Shown: one piece after another, positions 17,907 to 27,441 of the stretch
How positions within the stretch are numbered: position 1 is the stretch's first letter
Layout: every line of letters starts with the position of its first letter
Assembly: GCF_006770285.1 (NCBI RefSeq)
Contig: NZ_CP017195.1
Span: 1,984,001 to 2,048,000 of the forward strand
Origin: Lactococcus paracarnosus
GTDB taxonomy: Bacteria; Bacillota; Bacilli; Lactobacillales; Streptococcaceae
DNA length: 64,000 nt
Direction: 5' to 3'
Translations under genes and position numbers: made by a program
The notes under the pieces: model-generated
Told to the model about the DNA's origin: nothing
Databases searched by the model: none
What the model saw: only the letters and a program-made list of their open reading frames with translations

Positions 17907-17941
17907 CTATTTTAATCCACAACCCCTAAATAGTTAGCAAC
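17898..17941 (+). other. Long stem-loop spanning the DUF2829 stop codon
   Basis: GTTGC-c-TAACTATTT (17898-17912) pairs with AAATAGTTAGCAAC (17928-17941), a 14-pair stem with a single bulged C. No T run follows, so it is not a classical terminator; it could be a processing or stability element or a weak terminator. Confidence 0.55.
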
Positions 17942-17964
17942 AACAAGATATAGGACATTCGTAT

Positions 17965-18693
17965 ATGAAAAATACACTTCATGCAGCCCGTCACATTCTT
18001 GTTACGGGCTGTTCCTCAGGAATTGGCCTTGCACAAGCTGATCTTTTTTTAAAGCATGGTGATACTGTATACGGGATTGACAAGCAAGATCCGATTGATC
18101 TCACTCACCCTAATTTTCATTTTTTCAAAGTTGATTTAGTCACTGACCTGACCACTGTCTTCTCCAGACTGCCGAATACCTTTGATATTATTTGCAATAC
18201 CGCAGGTATTTTAGATGATTACAAGCCTTTACTTGAGATATCCGATGACGCGTTCAACACGATTTGGCAGACAAATATAGGTCCTGTTATTAAACTGACA
18301 CGGCAGTTTCTACCACAGATGATCGCGCAAAAGTCTGGTATCATCATCAATATGTGTTCCATCGCTAGCTTCGTTGCTGGTGGCGGTGGTGCTGCCTATA
18401 CGACTGCCAAACACGCATTAGCCGGTTTCACCAGACAATTAGCCCTAGACTATGCTAGATCTGGCGTTCAAATTTTTGGCATCGCACCTGGTGCTATCCA
18501 GACCGCAATGACCAAAAATGATTTTGAATTAGATGACGGCAAAATGGCTGATTGGGTAGCCAACGAAACCCCTGTTGGTCGATGGGCAGCCCCATCAGAA
18601 GTTGCTGATTTGACCTTTTTCTTGGCATCTGGAAAAGCCAGTTATATGCACGGTGAAATTTTAAAAATCGACGGTGGTTGGACACTCAAATAA
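17965..18693 (+). CDS. SDR family NAD(P)-dependent oxidoreductase
   Basis: A classical short-chain dehydrogenase of 242 residues with the nucleotide motif TGCSSGIG, the NTAG variant of NNAG, a catalytic Ser in MCSIAS and the YTTAK catalytic Tyr/Lys pair. It resembles FabG-like 3-oxoacyl reductases, but no fatty-acid gene is nearby, so the substrate is open. The ATG at 17965 has only AGGA 11 bases upstream. It follows the DUF2829 gene by 58 bases with a hairpin between, and ends at a bidirectional terminator shared with the folate cluster. Confidence 0.85.
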   Translation: MKNTLHAARHILVTGCSSGIGLAQADLFLKHGDTVYGIDKQDPIDLTHPNFHFFKVDLVTDLTTVFSRLPNTFDIICNTAGILDDYKPLLEISDDAFNTIWQTNIGPVIKLTRQFLPQMIAQKSGIIINMCSIASFVAGGGGAAYTTAKHALAGFTRQLALDYARSGVQIFGIAPGAIQTAMTKNDFELDDGKMADWVANETPVGRWAAPSEVADLTFFLASGKASYMHGEILKIDGGWTLK

Positions 18694-18703
18694 TCCCATG
18701 ATA

Positions 18704-18740
18704 AAAACGCACACTGATTTAGCTAATCAGTGTGCGTTTT
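18704..18740. terminator. Bidirectional terminator between the SDR gene and the folate cluster
   Basis: A 16-base perfect stem (AAAACGCACACTGATT and its complement) with a 5-base loop, flanked by A and T runs on either side. It contains the stop codon and last codons of the minus-strand Ham1-FolP gene. Confidence 0.9.
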
Positions 18741-20151
18741 CTAATAGTGCAACAAAACTTGCGAGTTGACGCGCTGATTTGACATCATGAACTCGAAGAA
18801 GCTTAGCCCCTCGCCGGTACATTTCTGTTGCTGCCACAAGTGACAAGCTAGCACGTTCGTCTTTAGGTAGGTCAAACATGTATTTGGCCCAGCCTTTATT
18901 TGAAACAGCAGTCATAATGGGCCTGCCAAATACTTTTAAATTACCTACTGTATTCATCATTGCCAAATCTTGCCTGACATCCGAGTTTTTAGAATAGCCA
19001 ATTCCTGGATCAAGGGCTATCCGTTGCCGTGCAATACCAGCCTGTTCGATAGCAGTTAGATTTTTAGAAAACCAACTCATCATATCCCTAGAAATATCTG
19101 CGGATAGTGCTTGATCACGCGGATTAAACATGCTTAGCAAACCAACTTCAGTTTGACTTAGCAACTCGAGTTTTCGAGCGTCATCAGTAAAGCCATTAAT
19201 ATCATTTATAATGTCTGCACCAGCTTCAATCGCTGCGACCATGACGTCATACTTATACGTATCAACAGCAACAACTGCATAGGGGTATGCTGCTTTTATC
19301 CCTTGGATAACAGGGACAATTCGATTGATTTCATCTGCAACTGTCAACTCTGAAAATCCTGGCCTCGTTGATTGACCACCAACCTCGATGATATCCACGC
19401 CCTCTGCTAACTGTTGCGAAGCTTGCAGCAAAGATTCTGCTAGACCACCGACATGTTCTCCATTATAAAATGACTCTGGACTAACGTTTAATATACCATA
19501 GATGATACCAGTTTCTTGCTGAATTTGATGCCCATTGGCTTGCCAACTTATCACATCATCTTGTAATAGGGCAAGTAGCTGTTTTGTTGCCCGACCTCGG
19601 TGCTGATAAGTCAATTGTTGCACAACTGTCAGATCAGCGATTGTTTTTCCAGACTCGGTCAGAAAAATTGTATCTAAACCAGCACCAAAGCTACCACTGG
19701 CTCTCGAAGCAATCGCGACACCACCTCGTCCCTCAGTGATCAGCAGACTCTTTTTCGGTGTGATAAGGACAAAAACCGCTGAAAGATAGGCGCTACGGTC
19801 ATCCCCTGCTTGATATAAGTCTAGTACGTACTGATTTTCTGCCTCAACCGATTGCAAGCTTAAAGCCTTAAACTCACGAGCAGTTGTTAGACCAAAGCGT
19901 TCTGGAAAAGCGGATAAGAACATGCCAGAATCATCACCTAACACATATTCATCTGGTAATAAATCGTGAATAAACAAGGCTTTATGTTTGGCGTTACCTA
20001 TTTGATCATCCAAGGTTTCCTCAGGAAATGTTTGCTCTGCGATTAACTCACGATAGTTAATAAGAGAGACGCCATACAGGTGAAAGAATTTAGCAACATC
20101 CGCTGTCTTAGCCGAGTTATTCGACGCAAAAATAATCCGATGCGGTAACAT
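18727..20151 (-). CDS. folP: Fused Ham1/RdgB-type NTP pyrophosphatase and dihydropteroate synthase
   Basis: A 474-residue two-domain protein. Residues 1-198 form a Ham1-like pyrophosphatase: ASNNSAK (9-15), GDDSG (72-76), FGAGLDTIF (155-163, where family members usually have GYDP) and QHRGRA (183-188, usually SHR). Residues 215-474 are FolP, which joins pterin pyrophosphate to p-aminobenzoate: GILNVSPESF (219-228), GGQSTRPG (258-265), VAVDTYK, DPGIG (381-385), SNKG (417-420), RVHDV (453-457). There is no stop or frameshift between the domains. ATG at 20151 overlaps the folE stop (TGATG). In Lactobacillus plantarum a separate Ham1-type gene (xtp2) lies next to folP in the folate cluster. I infer that the first domain removes pyrophosphate from dihydroneopterin triphosphate, the FolQ step. 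Confidence 0.9.
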   Translation of the reverse strand: MLPHRIIFASNNSAKTADVAKFFHLYGVSLINYRELIAEQTFPEETLDDQIGNAKHKALFIHDLLPDEYVLGDDSGMFLSAFPERFGLTTAREFKALSLQSVEAENQYVLDLYQAGDDRSAYLSAVFVLITPKKSLLITEGRGGVAIASRASGSFGAGLDTIFLTESGKTIADLTVVQQLTYQHRGRATKQLLALLQDDVISWQANGHQIQQETGIIYGILNVSPESFYNGEHVGGLAESLLQASQQLAEGVDIIEVGGQSTRPGFSELTVADEINRIVPVIQGIKAAYPYAVVAVDTYKYDVMVAAIEAGADIINDINGFTDDARKLELLSQTEVGLLSMFNPRDQALSADISRDMMSWFSKNLTAIEQAGIARQRIALDPGIGYSKNSDVRQDLAMMNTVGNLKVFGRPIMTAVSNKGWAKYMFDLPKDERASLSLVAATEMYRRGAKLLRVHDVKSARQLASFVALLENAH

Positions 20152-20726
20152 CACTTATCACTCACTTTCATCATAAATTCTTGACGCAAAAAAGCATCCG
20201 TCTTTAAGTCGCCTTTATAAAGACTCGTTGTCGTAAAGGTACCAGGTCTATTAATGCCACGCATTTCCATGCACATATGACGAGAATGAACATGAACTGC
20301 AATCCCTTTTGGATGGACAATACGCTGCATTTCCGAGCAAATTAAAGCCGTTAGATTCTCTTGTACACTTGGTCTACGAGCCGCCCAATCAACTAATCTA
20401 GGGATTTTACTCAAGCCAATAATCTCACCATCTGGTACATAACCGACGCTTACAGTGCCAAAAAATGGCAGTAGATGGTGTTCACACATGGCGTAAAAAG
20501 GAATATCACCTACGATTACCATATCCGCATCCTGGTCTGTTGGAAATAGCTTGTAATTATCAAATTGTGTTTCACCAGTTGATGCAAAAATTTCTGAATA
20601 AGCTTTGAATACCCGCTCTGGTGTTTCAAGCAAGCCATCACGTGTTGGATCATCACCAATTGCCTGTAACAATCTTTTCGTGCCACTTTCAATATGCTGT
20701 TTATTTTCTTGATATTTTTTTTTCAT
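20151..20726 (-). CDS. folE: GTP cyclohydrolase I
   Basis: FolE converts GTP to 7,8-dihydroneopterin triphosphate, the first step of folate synthesis. The zinc and catalytic segment CEHHLLPFFG and the C-terminal HSRHMCMEMRG motif are intact in a 191-residue protein. It stands alone here, whereas Lactococcus lactis is known for a FolK-FolE fusion. Its start is 149 bases after folK, so it may have its own promoter; the ribosome site is weak (AGAAAG). Confidence 0.95.
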   Translation of the reverse strand: MKKKYQENKQHIESGTKRLLQAIGDDPTRDGLLETPERVFKAYSEIFASTGETQFDNYKLFPTDQDADMVIVGDIPFYAMCEHHLLPFFGTVSVGYVPDGEIIGLSKIPRLVDWAARRPSVQENLTALICSEMQRIVHPKGIAVHVHSRHMCMEMRGINRPGTFTTTSLYKGDLKTDAFLRQEFMMKVSDK

Positions 20727-20875
20727 AAATACTTTCTAATTAGGTCGTTAAGGATAAAGATTAAGCTAGAAATGATGCATCAGGTCGTATTACTTTAAAA
20801 AGAATCATCGATCTTACCCTATTTACTTGCCGGTTAAACAACTCTAAAACTAGCGAATCAAACCTGAAAGAGCAG

Positions 20876-21376
20876 TCAATACTGAATAGTAGCTGTTACC
20901 GGTCTAACCCAGTTATGATCGCTTGTCTCCTTTAGCAATTGTTCTGTCTGCTTGATAATCAGGCTATCACTAATCATATGTGCTGCATCTAGTAGCGGCT
21001 GTAAAACAAAACGGCGATTTGCCATTTCTATATGCGGGATCGTTAACGTTTCAGTTTGATAGATTACGTCACCAAACCTCAGGATATCTAAATCAATCGT
21101 CCGAGGGCCCCAATGAATCGTTTTAATACGCTTCATCTCTTTTTCTATTTGCTGAGTTTGCGCTAGTAACATCGTTGGTGCTACTCCATCAGGAACGGTT
21201 AAGCAAATAGCGATATTATAGAAATCATCTTGTACAACTTCACCAACTGGTTGCGTTTCATAAACTTTAGACACAGCTGAAATAGCATAAAGCGCAGCTA
21301 ATTTATCAACTGCTGTTTGTAAATTAGCCAGTTTATCCCCCATATTTGTCCCAATACTTAAATAAACCTTAGGCAT
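20876..21376 (-). CDS. folK: 2-amino-4-hydroxy-6-hydroxymethyldihydropteridine pyrophosphokinase
   Basis: FolK transfers pyrophosphate from ATP to hydroxymethyl-dihydropterin. The 166-residue protein has YLSIGTNMGD at the start and the ATP-binding signature GPRTIDLDIL. ATG at 21376 with GGAGG upstream is preferred to the longer frame, which lies in folB. The end of folB overlaps this start by eight bases. Confidence 0.95.
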   Translation of the reverse strand: MPKVYLSIGTNMGDKLANLQTAVDKLAALYAISAVSKVYETQPVGEVVQDDFYNIAICLTVPDGVAPTMLLAQTQQIEKEMKRIKTIHWGPRTIDLDILRFGDVIYQTETLTIPHIEMANRRFVLQPLLDAAHMISDSLIIKQTEQLLKETSDHNWVRPVTATIQY

Positions 21377-21731
21377 TATGTCCCTCCACAGTAATGATGA
21401 TATCATCAAAGACACCTGCGATAGGAACTGAATATTTTTTAACTGATAATTGAATTTTTTCAGCCATCGGTAACTTTTCTAGTAGCAGATTAAGCGCACC
21501 GTTAGCTACTGACTCCATGAGATTAAAATTGTGATGTGTCACAAATTCACGAATAATCTCATAAATAGTTGCATAGGAAATTGTCGTTGTTAAGTCATCA
21601 TCTTTTACTTTGTTCTCAATATCATAATGAACAACGGCATCTATTGAAATTTGTTGTCCAAGCGTTTTTTCTTCAGAAAAAACACCATTGTATGTATAAA
21701 AACGCATATTTGTAATTTGAATCTGTCCCAT
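21369..21731 (-). CDS. folB: Dihydroneopterin aldolase
   Basis: FolB cleaves dihydroneopterin to hydroxymethyl-dihydropterin. The 120-residue protein shows FYTYNGVFSEEKTLGQ, the catalytic Tyr/Glu start region of the family, and the C-terminal Lys-containing strand KKYSVPIAG. The ATG at 21731 is preceded by GGGGAG; upstream sequence is not conserved. It is the first gene of the minus-strand folate cluster folB-folK-folE-Ham1/folP. Confidence 0.93.
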   Translation of the reverse strand: MGQIQITNMRFYTYNGVFSEEKTLGQQISIDAVVHYDIENKVKDDDLTTTISYATIYEIIREFVTHHNFNLMESVANGALNLLLEKLPMAEKIQLSVKKYSVPIAGVFDDIIITVEGHNA

Positions 21732-21888
21732 GGTTACTCCCCTATTTTTTGTGATCAAAGTTAAACAACACTTGTCAACCAGTCCACCTAAATTGTCAAA
21801 CTGGCCTACTAGCCCCAAGACTTAATCTAAGCTATTACTAGTTTATCATATTTTTCAATCAAATTTTGAAACTTCACTAGCTGCTAAC

Positions 21889-21920
21889 AAAAAAAATCCC
21901 AGATAATCTGAGATTTTTTA
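21889..21920 (-). terminator. Terminator of rpsO
   Basis: On the minus strand AAAAATCTCAGAT pairs with ATCTGGGATTTTT (one wobble) and continues into a T run, starting three bases past the rpsO stop. Confidence 0.85.
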
Positions 21921-21922
21921 GA

Positions 21923-22192
21923 TTAACGACGAAGACCAAGTGAAGAGATTAATTCACGGTAACGTGGAATATCTTTTTGACGTAAGTAAGCAAGTAAATT
22001 ACGACGGTGACCAATTTTTTTCATCAAACCGCGGTAAGTAGCGTGGTCTTTTTTATGGTCTTGAATATGGTCATTAAGGTGGTTAATTTCCCAAGTCAAT
22101 ACAGCGATTTGAACTTCAGGGGAACCAGTGTCCCCTTCAGTACGTGCATATTGCTTGATGATTTCAGTTTTTTTCTCTTTTGAGATTGCCAT
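21923..22192 (-). CDS. rpsO: 30S ribosomal protein S15
   Basis: An 89-residue protein, the exact usual length, with the signature [20 protein letters not shown] and the [17 protein letters not shown] region that contacts 16S rRNA. ATG at 22192 has AAAGGAG upstream; the longer frame runs into the untranslated leader. The leader carries a three-helix structure that fits autogenous control by S15. Confidence 0.97.
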   Translation of the reverse strand: MAISKEKKTEIIKQYARTEGDTGSPEVQIAVLTWEINHLNDHIQDHKKDHATYRGLMKKIGHRRNLLAYLRQKDIPRYRELISSLGLRR

Positions 22193-22200
22193 GTGTTTCT

Positions 22201-22294
22201 CCTTTTTATTGGTTGAGCTAAACTCAATCCTACTTTTATTGCTGTTTCCGTGCCAGACGTTTGGCTTTCGCAAAGCTCAGAAACAGTTGGTACC
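22201..22294 (-). promoter_or_regulatory. Structured rpsO leader, candidate S15 autoregulatory RNA
   Basis: In the minus-strand transcript CTGTTTC (22280-22286) pairs with GAAACAG (22242-22248), enclosing two short hairpins: CTTT-GCG-AAAG (about 22265-22275) and GCCA...TGGC (22252-22265). This gives a three-way junction, the shape S15 recognises in 16S rRNA and in known Firmicute rpsO leaders. A further TTGAG/CTCAA hairpin sits just upstream of the ribosome site. Confidence 0.65.
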
Positions 22295-22300
22295 TTATCT

Positions 22301-22328
22301 ATTATACAGATTTTTTTTTTGCTGTCAA
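22301..22328 (-). promoter_or_regulatory. Promoter of rpsO
   Basis: TTGACA (22323-22328) and TATAAT (22301-22306) with a 16-base spacer containing a run of ten A residues. It starts right after the pknB stop, with no terminator between. Confidence 0.8.
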
Positions 22329-22332
22329 CTCA

Positions 22333-24261
22333 TTACGAGCTAGGTTTTGTCGTTGATTCGACAGAGGTCGAACTTGAAGATGACGAACTTGAAGGCTTAG
22401 ATTTACTTGCCTCTTCTGCACTCTTAGATTTCGACTCTTCAGCCGATTTATCAGCGGCTGCTTTCGACTCACTCTCTGATTTCGACGCCGAATCAGAGGC
22501 TGCTTTACTTGCTGCTGTTGCATCAAATTGTAGGACAGTGAGCACGATTTTCGTCCCTTTAAGATTGAACGTTTGCCCTTGTGCTGGTGTGGAGCTAATC
22601 ACATATCCGTCGGCATTTTGCTCTGTCGTTGGTGTAAACTCAATTGTAATATCAGAAGCTGCTACACCCATGTTTTGTAACTCAGCCTTGACGTTTGCTA
22701 CAGTCTTAATACTCAACCCACCTTGTAAATAGGTCGGCATCGTCACTTGATTACCTTCTGACACTTCAAAAGTAATATCACCAGACCCATCCAGATCAAA
22801 TAATCCGCCATTTTTAGGCGTCTGTTTGACAACTTTACCTGACTCAACACTATCGGATTTAACGAATTTCTTTTTGATACGTGCTTCATCAACGTTATAT
22901 TTAAGGATTAGATCATCAACCGCTTCATTCACGTCCCGGCCAACGTAATTTTTGAGCTTGATAACATTACCACCTTTGGACACATAAAGGTCAATACTAG
23001 CCCCTTCTTTTTTAACTGTGCCAGCTTCTGGATTGGTATGCGTTACAATATCCTTACCTAGTTCACTAACTTCAGGAATTTCTCGACCAACTTTAAGTTT
23101 TCTTTTTTGCAGGGTATCTTTAGCTTCAGACACTGTCATTTTAGCTAGATCCGGTACTTTGACTTCTTTGGGTGTTGTTAGCACAAGGCCAGCGATAATC
23201 GCAGCAAGTATCAGCCCAATAATACCAACGATGATGACCCCTTTAGGAATTCTTTTTTTCTTAACGTTAGCATTCAGTGACTCCAACCCGCTATCTTTAT
23301 CATTGCTAGCTGGATTTTTAGTCACTTTATGAACTAATTTATCCGTATTCCCGTTATCAGGAATCATCATCTTAGGTAATACTTTTATTGCGTCAACATC
23401 ACTAACAAAAGTAAGCTTAGGATCATGTGCATGCGCATCACTCAATGCAAGAGATAAATCATGACTCATTTCAGACGCATTAAGATAGCGGTCTGATAAT
23501 TTTTTAGCTGTCGCTTTGATCACAACATTTTCTAATGCTTGTGGGACATTTCTATTTTGATTGATAACACTCGGCAGATTTTCTTGAAAATGCTTTAAGG
23601 CGATCGTTACGGCGCTATCGCCATCAAATGGAATCTTGCCTGTCAGCATTTCGTAGATGATAATACCAATCGCATATAAATCACTCTGCGGCGTGGCATT
23701 ACTACCTCTTGCTTGCTCTGGACTCAGGTAATGGACCGAGCCAAACATCGAATTAGTCTGCGTTAATGAGGTTTCTGATAAGGCCTTAGCAATACCAAAA
23801 TCGGTTACTTTAGCCGTACCATCTTTTGTGATGAGAATGTTTTGCGGCTTCAAATCACGATGGATAATACCACTTCTGTGCGCTAAATCCATGGCAACTA
23901 GAATTTCAGAGGCAATTCGCACTACCTCTTCATTTGCCAGTGGTGCATGTTCATTTATATATTGTTTGAGTGTCAGACCATCTATATATTCCATTACGAT
24001 ATATTGTTGGTCGTCTGCATCCCCTACATCAGAAATCCCTACGATATTGGGATGATTCAGCTCAGACATGGCATAAGCTTCACGCTGAAAACGTGCAATT
24101 GCTAAACTGTCATTTTCAAAATTTGACCGCAAAATTTTGATAGCAATTTGGCGATTATCTAAGTAGGTATCCTCTGCTAAATAAACATTAGCCATCCCAC
24201 CACGACCAATTTCTTTGATCACTCGGTAACGATCTGCATAGATTTTTCCAATTTGTATCAT
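22333..24261 (-). CDS. pknB: Serine/threonine protein kinase with PASTA domains
   Basis: This 642-residue kinase (StkP/PrkC type) senses cell-wall fragments and controls division and wall growth. The cytoplasmic kinase domain (about 10-270) has GRGGMANVY, Lys42 in [13 protein letters not shown] and DFGIAKAL. A single membrane helix (about 345-365) leads to three PASTA repeats outside (about 370-575). The end is a 60-residue Ser/Lys/Ala/Glu-rich low-complexity tail finishing in a poly-Ser stretch. ATG at 24261 is two bases past the phosphatase stop, so the pair is coupled. MacP, encoded near 9.7 kb, is a known substrate of this kinase in pneumococcus. Confidence 0.95.
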   Translation of the reverse strand: MIQIGKIYADRYRVIKEIGRGGMANVYLAEDTYLDNRQIAIKILRSNFENDSLAIARFQREAYAMSELNHPNIVGISDVGDADDQQYIVMEYIDGLTLKQYINEHAPLANEEVVRIASEILVAMDLAHRSGIIHRDLKPQNILITKDGTAKVTDFGIAKALSETSLTQTNSMFGSVHYLSPEQARGSNATPQSDLYAIGIIIYEMLTGKIPFDGDSAVTIALKHFQENLPSVINQNRNVPQALENVVIKATAKKLSDRYLNASEMSHDLSLALSDAHAHDPKLTFVSDVDAIKVLPKMMIPDNGNTDKLVHKVTKNPASNDKDSGLESLNANVKKKRIPKGVIIVGIIGLILAAIIAGLVLTTPKEVKVPDLAKMTVSEAKDTLQKRKLKVGREIPEVSELGKDIVTHTNPEAGTVKKEGASIDLYVSKGGNVIKLKNYVGRDVNEAVDDLILKYNVDEARIKKKFVKSDSVESGKVVKQTPKNGGLFDLDGSGDITFEVSEGNQVTMPTYLQGGLSIKTVANVKAELQNMGVAASDITIEFTPTTEQNADGYVISSTPAQGQTFNLKGTKIVLTVLQFDATAASKAASDSASKSESESKAAADKSAEESKSKSAEEASKSKPSSSSSSSSTSVESTTKPSS

Positions 24262-24262
24262 C

Positions 24263-25009
24263 TTACAGGTCCCCTTTATCAAATTTAACTAAAATCACCG
24301 TGATATTATCTAATCCACCATTCGAATTTGCTATACCAACCAGTGTTTCTGCTTGACTAGGCAAGTCTGTTTCACTCTGAACAGTTTCAATGATTGCCTC
24401 TCCTGAGACCATATTAGTCAGTCCATCAGAACTCATGATAATGATATCATCGACGTCAATTTCTAAAGTCAATGTATCAACATCCACATCTACTGGTTGA
24501 CCAAGGGAGCGGGTAATGATATTTTTATTTGGATGTTTTTCAGCTTCCTCAGCTGTTATCTCACCCGCATCAACCAACTCTTGCACCAAAGAATGATCGC
24601 GCGTAATTCGGATCAATTCTCCATTTTTAATAATCTGTGTTCTAGAATCACCCACATGCGCACTAATAATTTGGTGCTTTTGTACGACAACCGCTTCGAG
24701 GGTTGTTCCCATCCCTTTATAATCATCTAGTTTACCTAAATTTGCGATATTTTGATTTTCAACACGAATTTGTGACCGCAGCCAAGACTGAATTTCACTA
24801 GGTGCTGTTTCGCTTGTAAAGTCAGTCTCTGACCATGCCTTACCTAGGTCTTCAACAGCGAGTTTACTTGCGACATTACCCGCCTTATGTCCACCCATAC
24901 CGTCTGCAAGCAGAAAAATCCGCTCACCCTGTAAATTTTCATAGGTGTCGGCATGATCCTGATTGTTAGAGCGTTTTTGCCCAACGTCTGACAAGATACT
25001 GTACTTCAT
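24263..25009 (-). CDS. stp: PP2C-type protein serine/threonine phosphatase
   Basis: This Mn/Mg-dependent phosphatase reverses PASTA kinase phosphorylation. The 248-residue protein has the PP2C metal-binding pattern [34 protein letters not shown] and [12 protein letters not shown] at 25009 has GAGG six bases upstream; an ATG twelve bases earlier is also in frame. It is followed directly by pknB, the standard order. Confidence 0.95.
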   Translation of the reverse strand: MKYSILSDVGQKRSNNQDHADTYENLQGERIFLLADGMGGHKAGNVASKLAVEDLGKAWSETDFTSETAPSEIQSWLRSQIRVENQNIANLGKLDDYKGMGTTLEAVVVQKHQIISAHVGDSRTQIIKNGELIRITRDHSLVQELVDAGEITAEEAEKHPNKNIITRSLGQPVDVDVDTLTLEIDVDDIIIMSSDGLTNMVSGEAIIETVQSETDLPSQAETLVGIANSNGGLDNITVILVKFDKGDL

Positions 25010-25142
25010 GTATGTCCTCATTCAAGTTTTAAGAATAGCAATTAACGCTAATGCTATACTTATAACTATTTAATTTTAAAATAAGTGTCACGATAGTTTC
25101 CGATTAGCTAACCTTAAACACTAAGTAAAATACGATTAACCC

Positions 25143-26456
25143 TTACTTTTTACGCAACTTTGCAATAAAGAAGCCGTCTGTATGGTAAGCATCTGGTGTA
25201 ATGAAAAGACACCCATTTTTAACAAGGTCTGACTTTTCATGCGTCAGAGGCACTTGTTCAAACTCAGGATGTTTCGCCAAAAAGGTCTCAATTACTTGAT
25301 AGTTTTCTTCATCGAAAATAGTGCATGTACTATAAACCATGATACCACTATTTACAAGGGTTTTGCAAGTGTTTTCTAGAATGTCAAGTTGCACTTTTTG
25401 CAAGTCAGCAAAGTCTGTCGTTTCTTTGCGGTATCGGATATCAGGCTTACGGCGAATTAACCCCAGACCAGAACACGGTGCATCGACTAAAATTTTATCA
25501 AAACTATCCGGACCAAATTTTTCAAAACTTTGGCGTGCATCTAATTTCGTTAACCTAATTTTCTCACTTTGGTGTAAGCGCTCTGCATTTTGACGAATGA
25601 GTCGTAATTTATGATCATATAAGTCTAAAGCTTCTATATACCCTGCTTCTGACAAGTATTCTGCAATATGAACTGTCTTCCCACCGGGTGCTGCGCAGGC
25701 ATCCAGAATCCTATCTGTTGGTTGTGCATCTAAAACAGTGGCAACCAGTTGACTAGACTCATCTTGTATCGTAATCAGCCCATCATTAAAATCCAGTAAA
25801 TCTGCAAAATGACCAGACTCAGCCACGATACCAGTCGGTGAAATTTCTGATAACTCAACATCAAACTCTCTAGCTAATTTATTAAATTCTGTTGTTACAT
25901 CAGTCAGCGTCGTATTGACTCTTAGGCTAGCACGACTTGGTTCTTCTATACTCCTAAAGATTTTAACCGTTTTTTCAAATCCGAATGACTTGACGAATTT
26001 TTTAGTCAAGTCGATGGGCATAGAATACTGGATAGATAATTTCTCAGTCGAATCTGAAATTTCATCAAAGGAACGGAAATCAGCACGTGTAAAATTACGC
26101 AATACACCATTAACAAAACCCGATAAACGCTGATCCCCCTGCTTTTTAGCAATTTTAACTGCTTCATCAACTGCTGCTGATGTCGGGATTCTATCCATGT
26201 AAATAATTTGATAAACCGTCATCGCTAAAAGATTTTTTACCCACTTCTTCGTTTTTTTAACGTAAGGTTTGGTATACCAATCTAAAGTCAACTTCTTTGA
26301 AATTGTGCCATAAACAAGGTTAGTCACGAGATTCTTATCTAATTCTGTCAAATTTTCTGACTTAATTTTTTCATTAAGTGCGATATTGGCATAAGCATTA
26401 TTGTTTAAGACGTCATTAATGACTGAAAGTGCCACTCGGCGAGGATTGTTACTCAA
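25143..26456 (-). CDS. rsmB: 16S rRNA (cytosine-967-C5)-methyltransferase
   Basis: RsmB (Sun) has an N-terminal NusB-like RNA-binding half (1-140) and a C-terminal SAM methyltransferase: [30 protein letters not shown] with the first Cys, and YSTCTI with the second. Length is 437 residues from TTG at 26456, six bases after GGAG. An in-frame TTG four codons earlier would place the ribosome site inside the gene. It overlaps the fmt end and follows the usual fmt-rsmB-stp-pknB order. Confidence 0.92.
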   Translation of the reverse strand: MSNNPRRVALSVINDVLNNNAYANIALNEKIKSENLTELDKNLVTNLVYGTISKKLTLDWYTKPYVKKTKKWVKNLLAMTVYQIIYMDRIPTSAAVDEAVKIAKKQGDQRLSGFVNGVLRNFTRADFRSFDEISDSTEKLSIQYSMPIDLTKKFVKSFGFEKTVKIFRSIEEPSRASLRVNTTLTDVTTEFNKLAREFDVELSEISPTGIVAESGHFADLLDFNDGLITIQDESSQLVATVLDAQPTDRILDACAAPGGKTVHIAEYLSEAGYIEALDLYDHKLRLIRQNAERLHQSEKIRLTKLDARQSFEKFGPDSFDKILVDAPCSGLGLIRRKPDIRYRKETTDFADLQKVQLDILENTCKTLVNSGIMVYSTCTIFDEENYQVIETFLAKHPEFEQVPLTHEKSDLVKNGCLFITPDAYHTDGFFIAKLRKK

Positions 26457-27378
26457 ATTGATCTCCAATATTAATCGTTTTGCCTAATCCATTTAAAAAA
26501 TCTTGGATAGACATTTTAGGTTTACCTGCTGGCTGCACAATATGCAGGCTAACTGCACCTTTTTCAGTTGCAATCACAAGCGTTTTCTTTGTTCTATCGA
26601 TGACTTGTCCTGGACGCCCAGACCCATCGACTACACTGACATCGTGTAATTTGAAACGTGCCCCTTGCCAGATTGTATGTGCAACTGGCCAAGGTGACAT
26701 GCCACGAACTTGATTGGCAACATCACGCGCAGTGGACTGCCAACTAATTTTTTCTGCTTCTGGTGCAATATTAGGTGAGAAAGTTACCTGATCCTCATCT
26801 TGTGGCTCAGGTGATAATTTACCTGCCAAATAGTCAGGTAAGGTAGCAAGTAATAACTCTCGACCAACCATACTCAGTTTATCAAACATCGTACCAACAT
26901 TATCTGCATCAGTAATTGGGATCGCTTTTTGAGATATCATATCCCCAGCATCCATTTTTTTGACCATTTCCATGATAGTGACACCAGCTTGCTCATCACC
27001 ATTAATAATGGCATAGTGAACTGGTGCACCCCCACGGTACTTAGGTAGTAAACTAGCGTGTACGTTAACAGCATGTTTGACTGACTGAAGTAATTTTTCA
27101 GGCAGAAATTGACCAAATGCTGCGGTAACAATCATATCCGCACCAAGCCCCATCAATTCAGCCATTTCAGGAGACCCCGATAGTTTTTCAGGTTGATAAA
27201 CAGGTAACTGGTGCTGCAAGGCTGCTTCCTTGACAGGTGTCATCTTAATCTCTTTTTTTCGACCAACTGCACGATCAGGTTGTGTTACAACAGCAAGGAT
27301 ATCGTAACCACTATCAATCAAGCCATCTAAAACTGGAACTGAAAAAGCTGGCGTTCCCATGAAAATTATTTTTGTCAT
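26449..27378 (-). CDS. fmt: Methionyl-tRNA formyltransferase
   Basis: Fmt formylates initiator Met-tRNA. The 309-residue protein has the N-terminal [14 protein letters not shown], the catalytic loop [22 protein letters not shown], and a C-terminal tRNA-binding OB-like domain from about residue 205. The ribosome site is weak (AGAAAG). It precedes rsmB with an eight-base overlap. Confidence 0.96.
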   Translation of the reverse strand: MTKIIFMGTPAFSVPVLDGLIDSGYDILAVVTQPDRAVGRKKEIKMTPVKEAALQHQLPVYQPEKLSGSPEMAELMGLGADMIVTAAFGQFLPEKLLQSVKHAVNVHASLLPKYRGGAPVHYAIINGDEQAGVTIMEMVKKMDAGDMISQKAIPITDADNVGTMFDKLSMVGRELLLATLPDYLAGKLSPEPQDEDQVTFSPNIAPEAEKISWQSTARDVANQVRGMSPWPVAHTIWQGARFKLHDVSVVDGSGRPGQVIDRTKKTLVIATEKGAVSLHIVQPAGKPKMSIQDFLNGLGKTINIGDQFE

Positions 27379-27441
27379 TCACTATTTCTTTCTATTGTTC
27401 ATATAAAAAAGCATATAAGTTTATTATACACTTTTTTAAGA

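Noticed and set aside
22250..22732. 160-codon plus-strand ORF rich in Ser, Asp and Ala
   Set aside because: It is antisense to the low-complexity tail of the PASTA kinase and to the rpsO leader; repetitive codons produce long open frames on the other strand.
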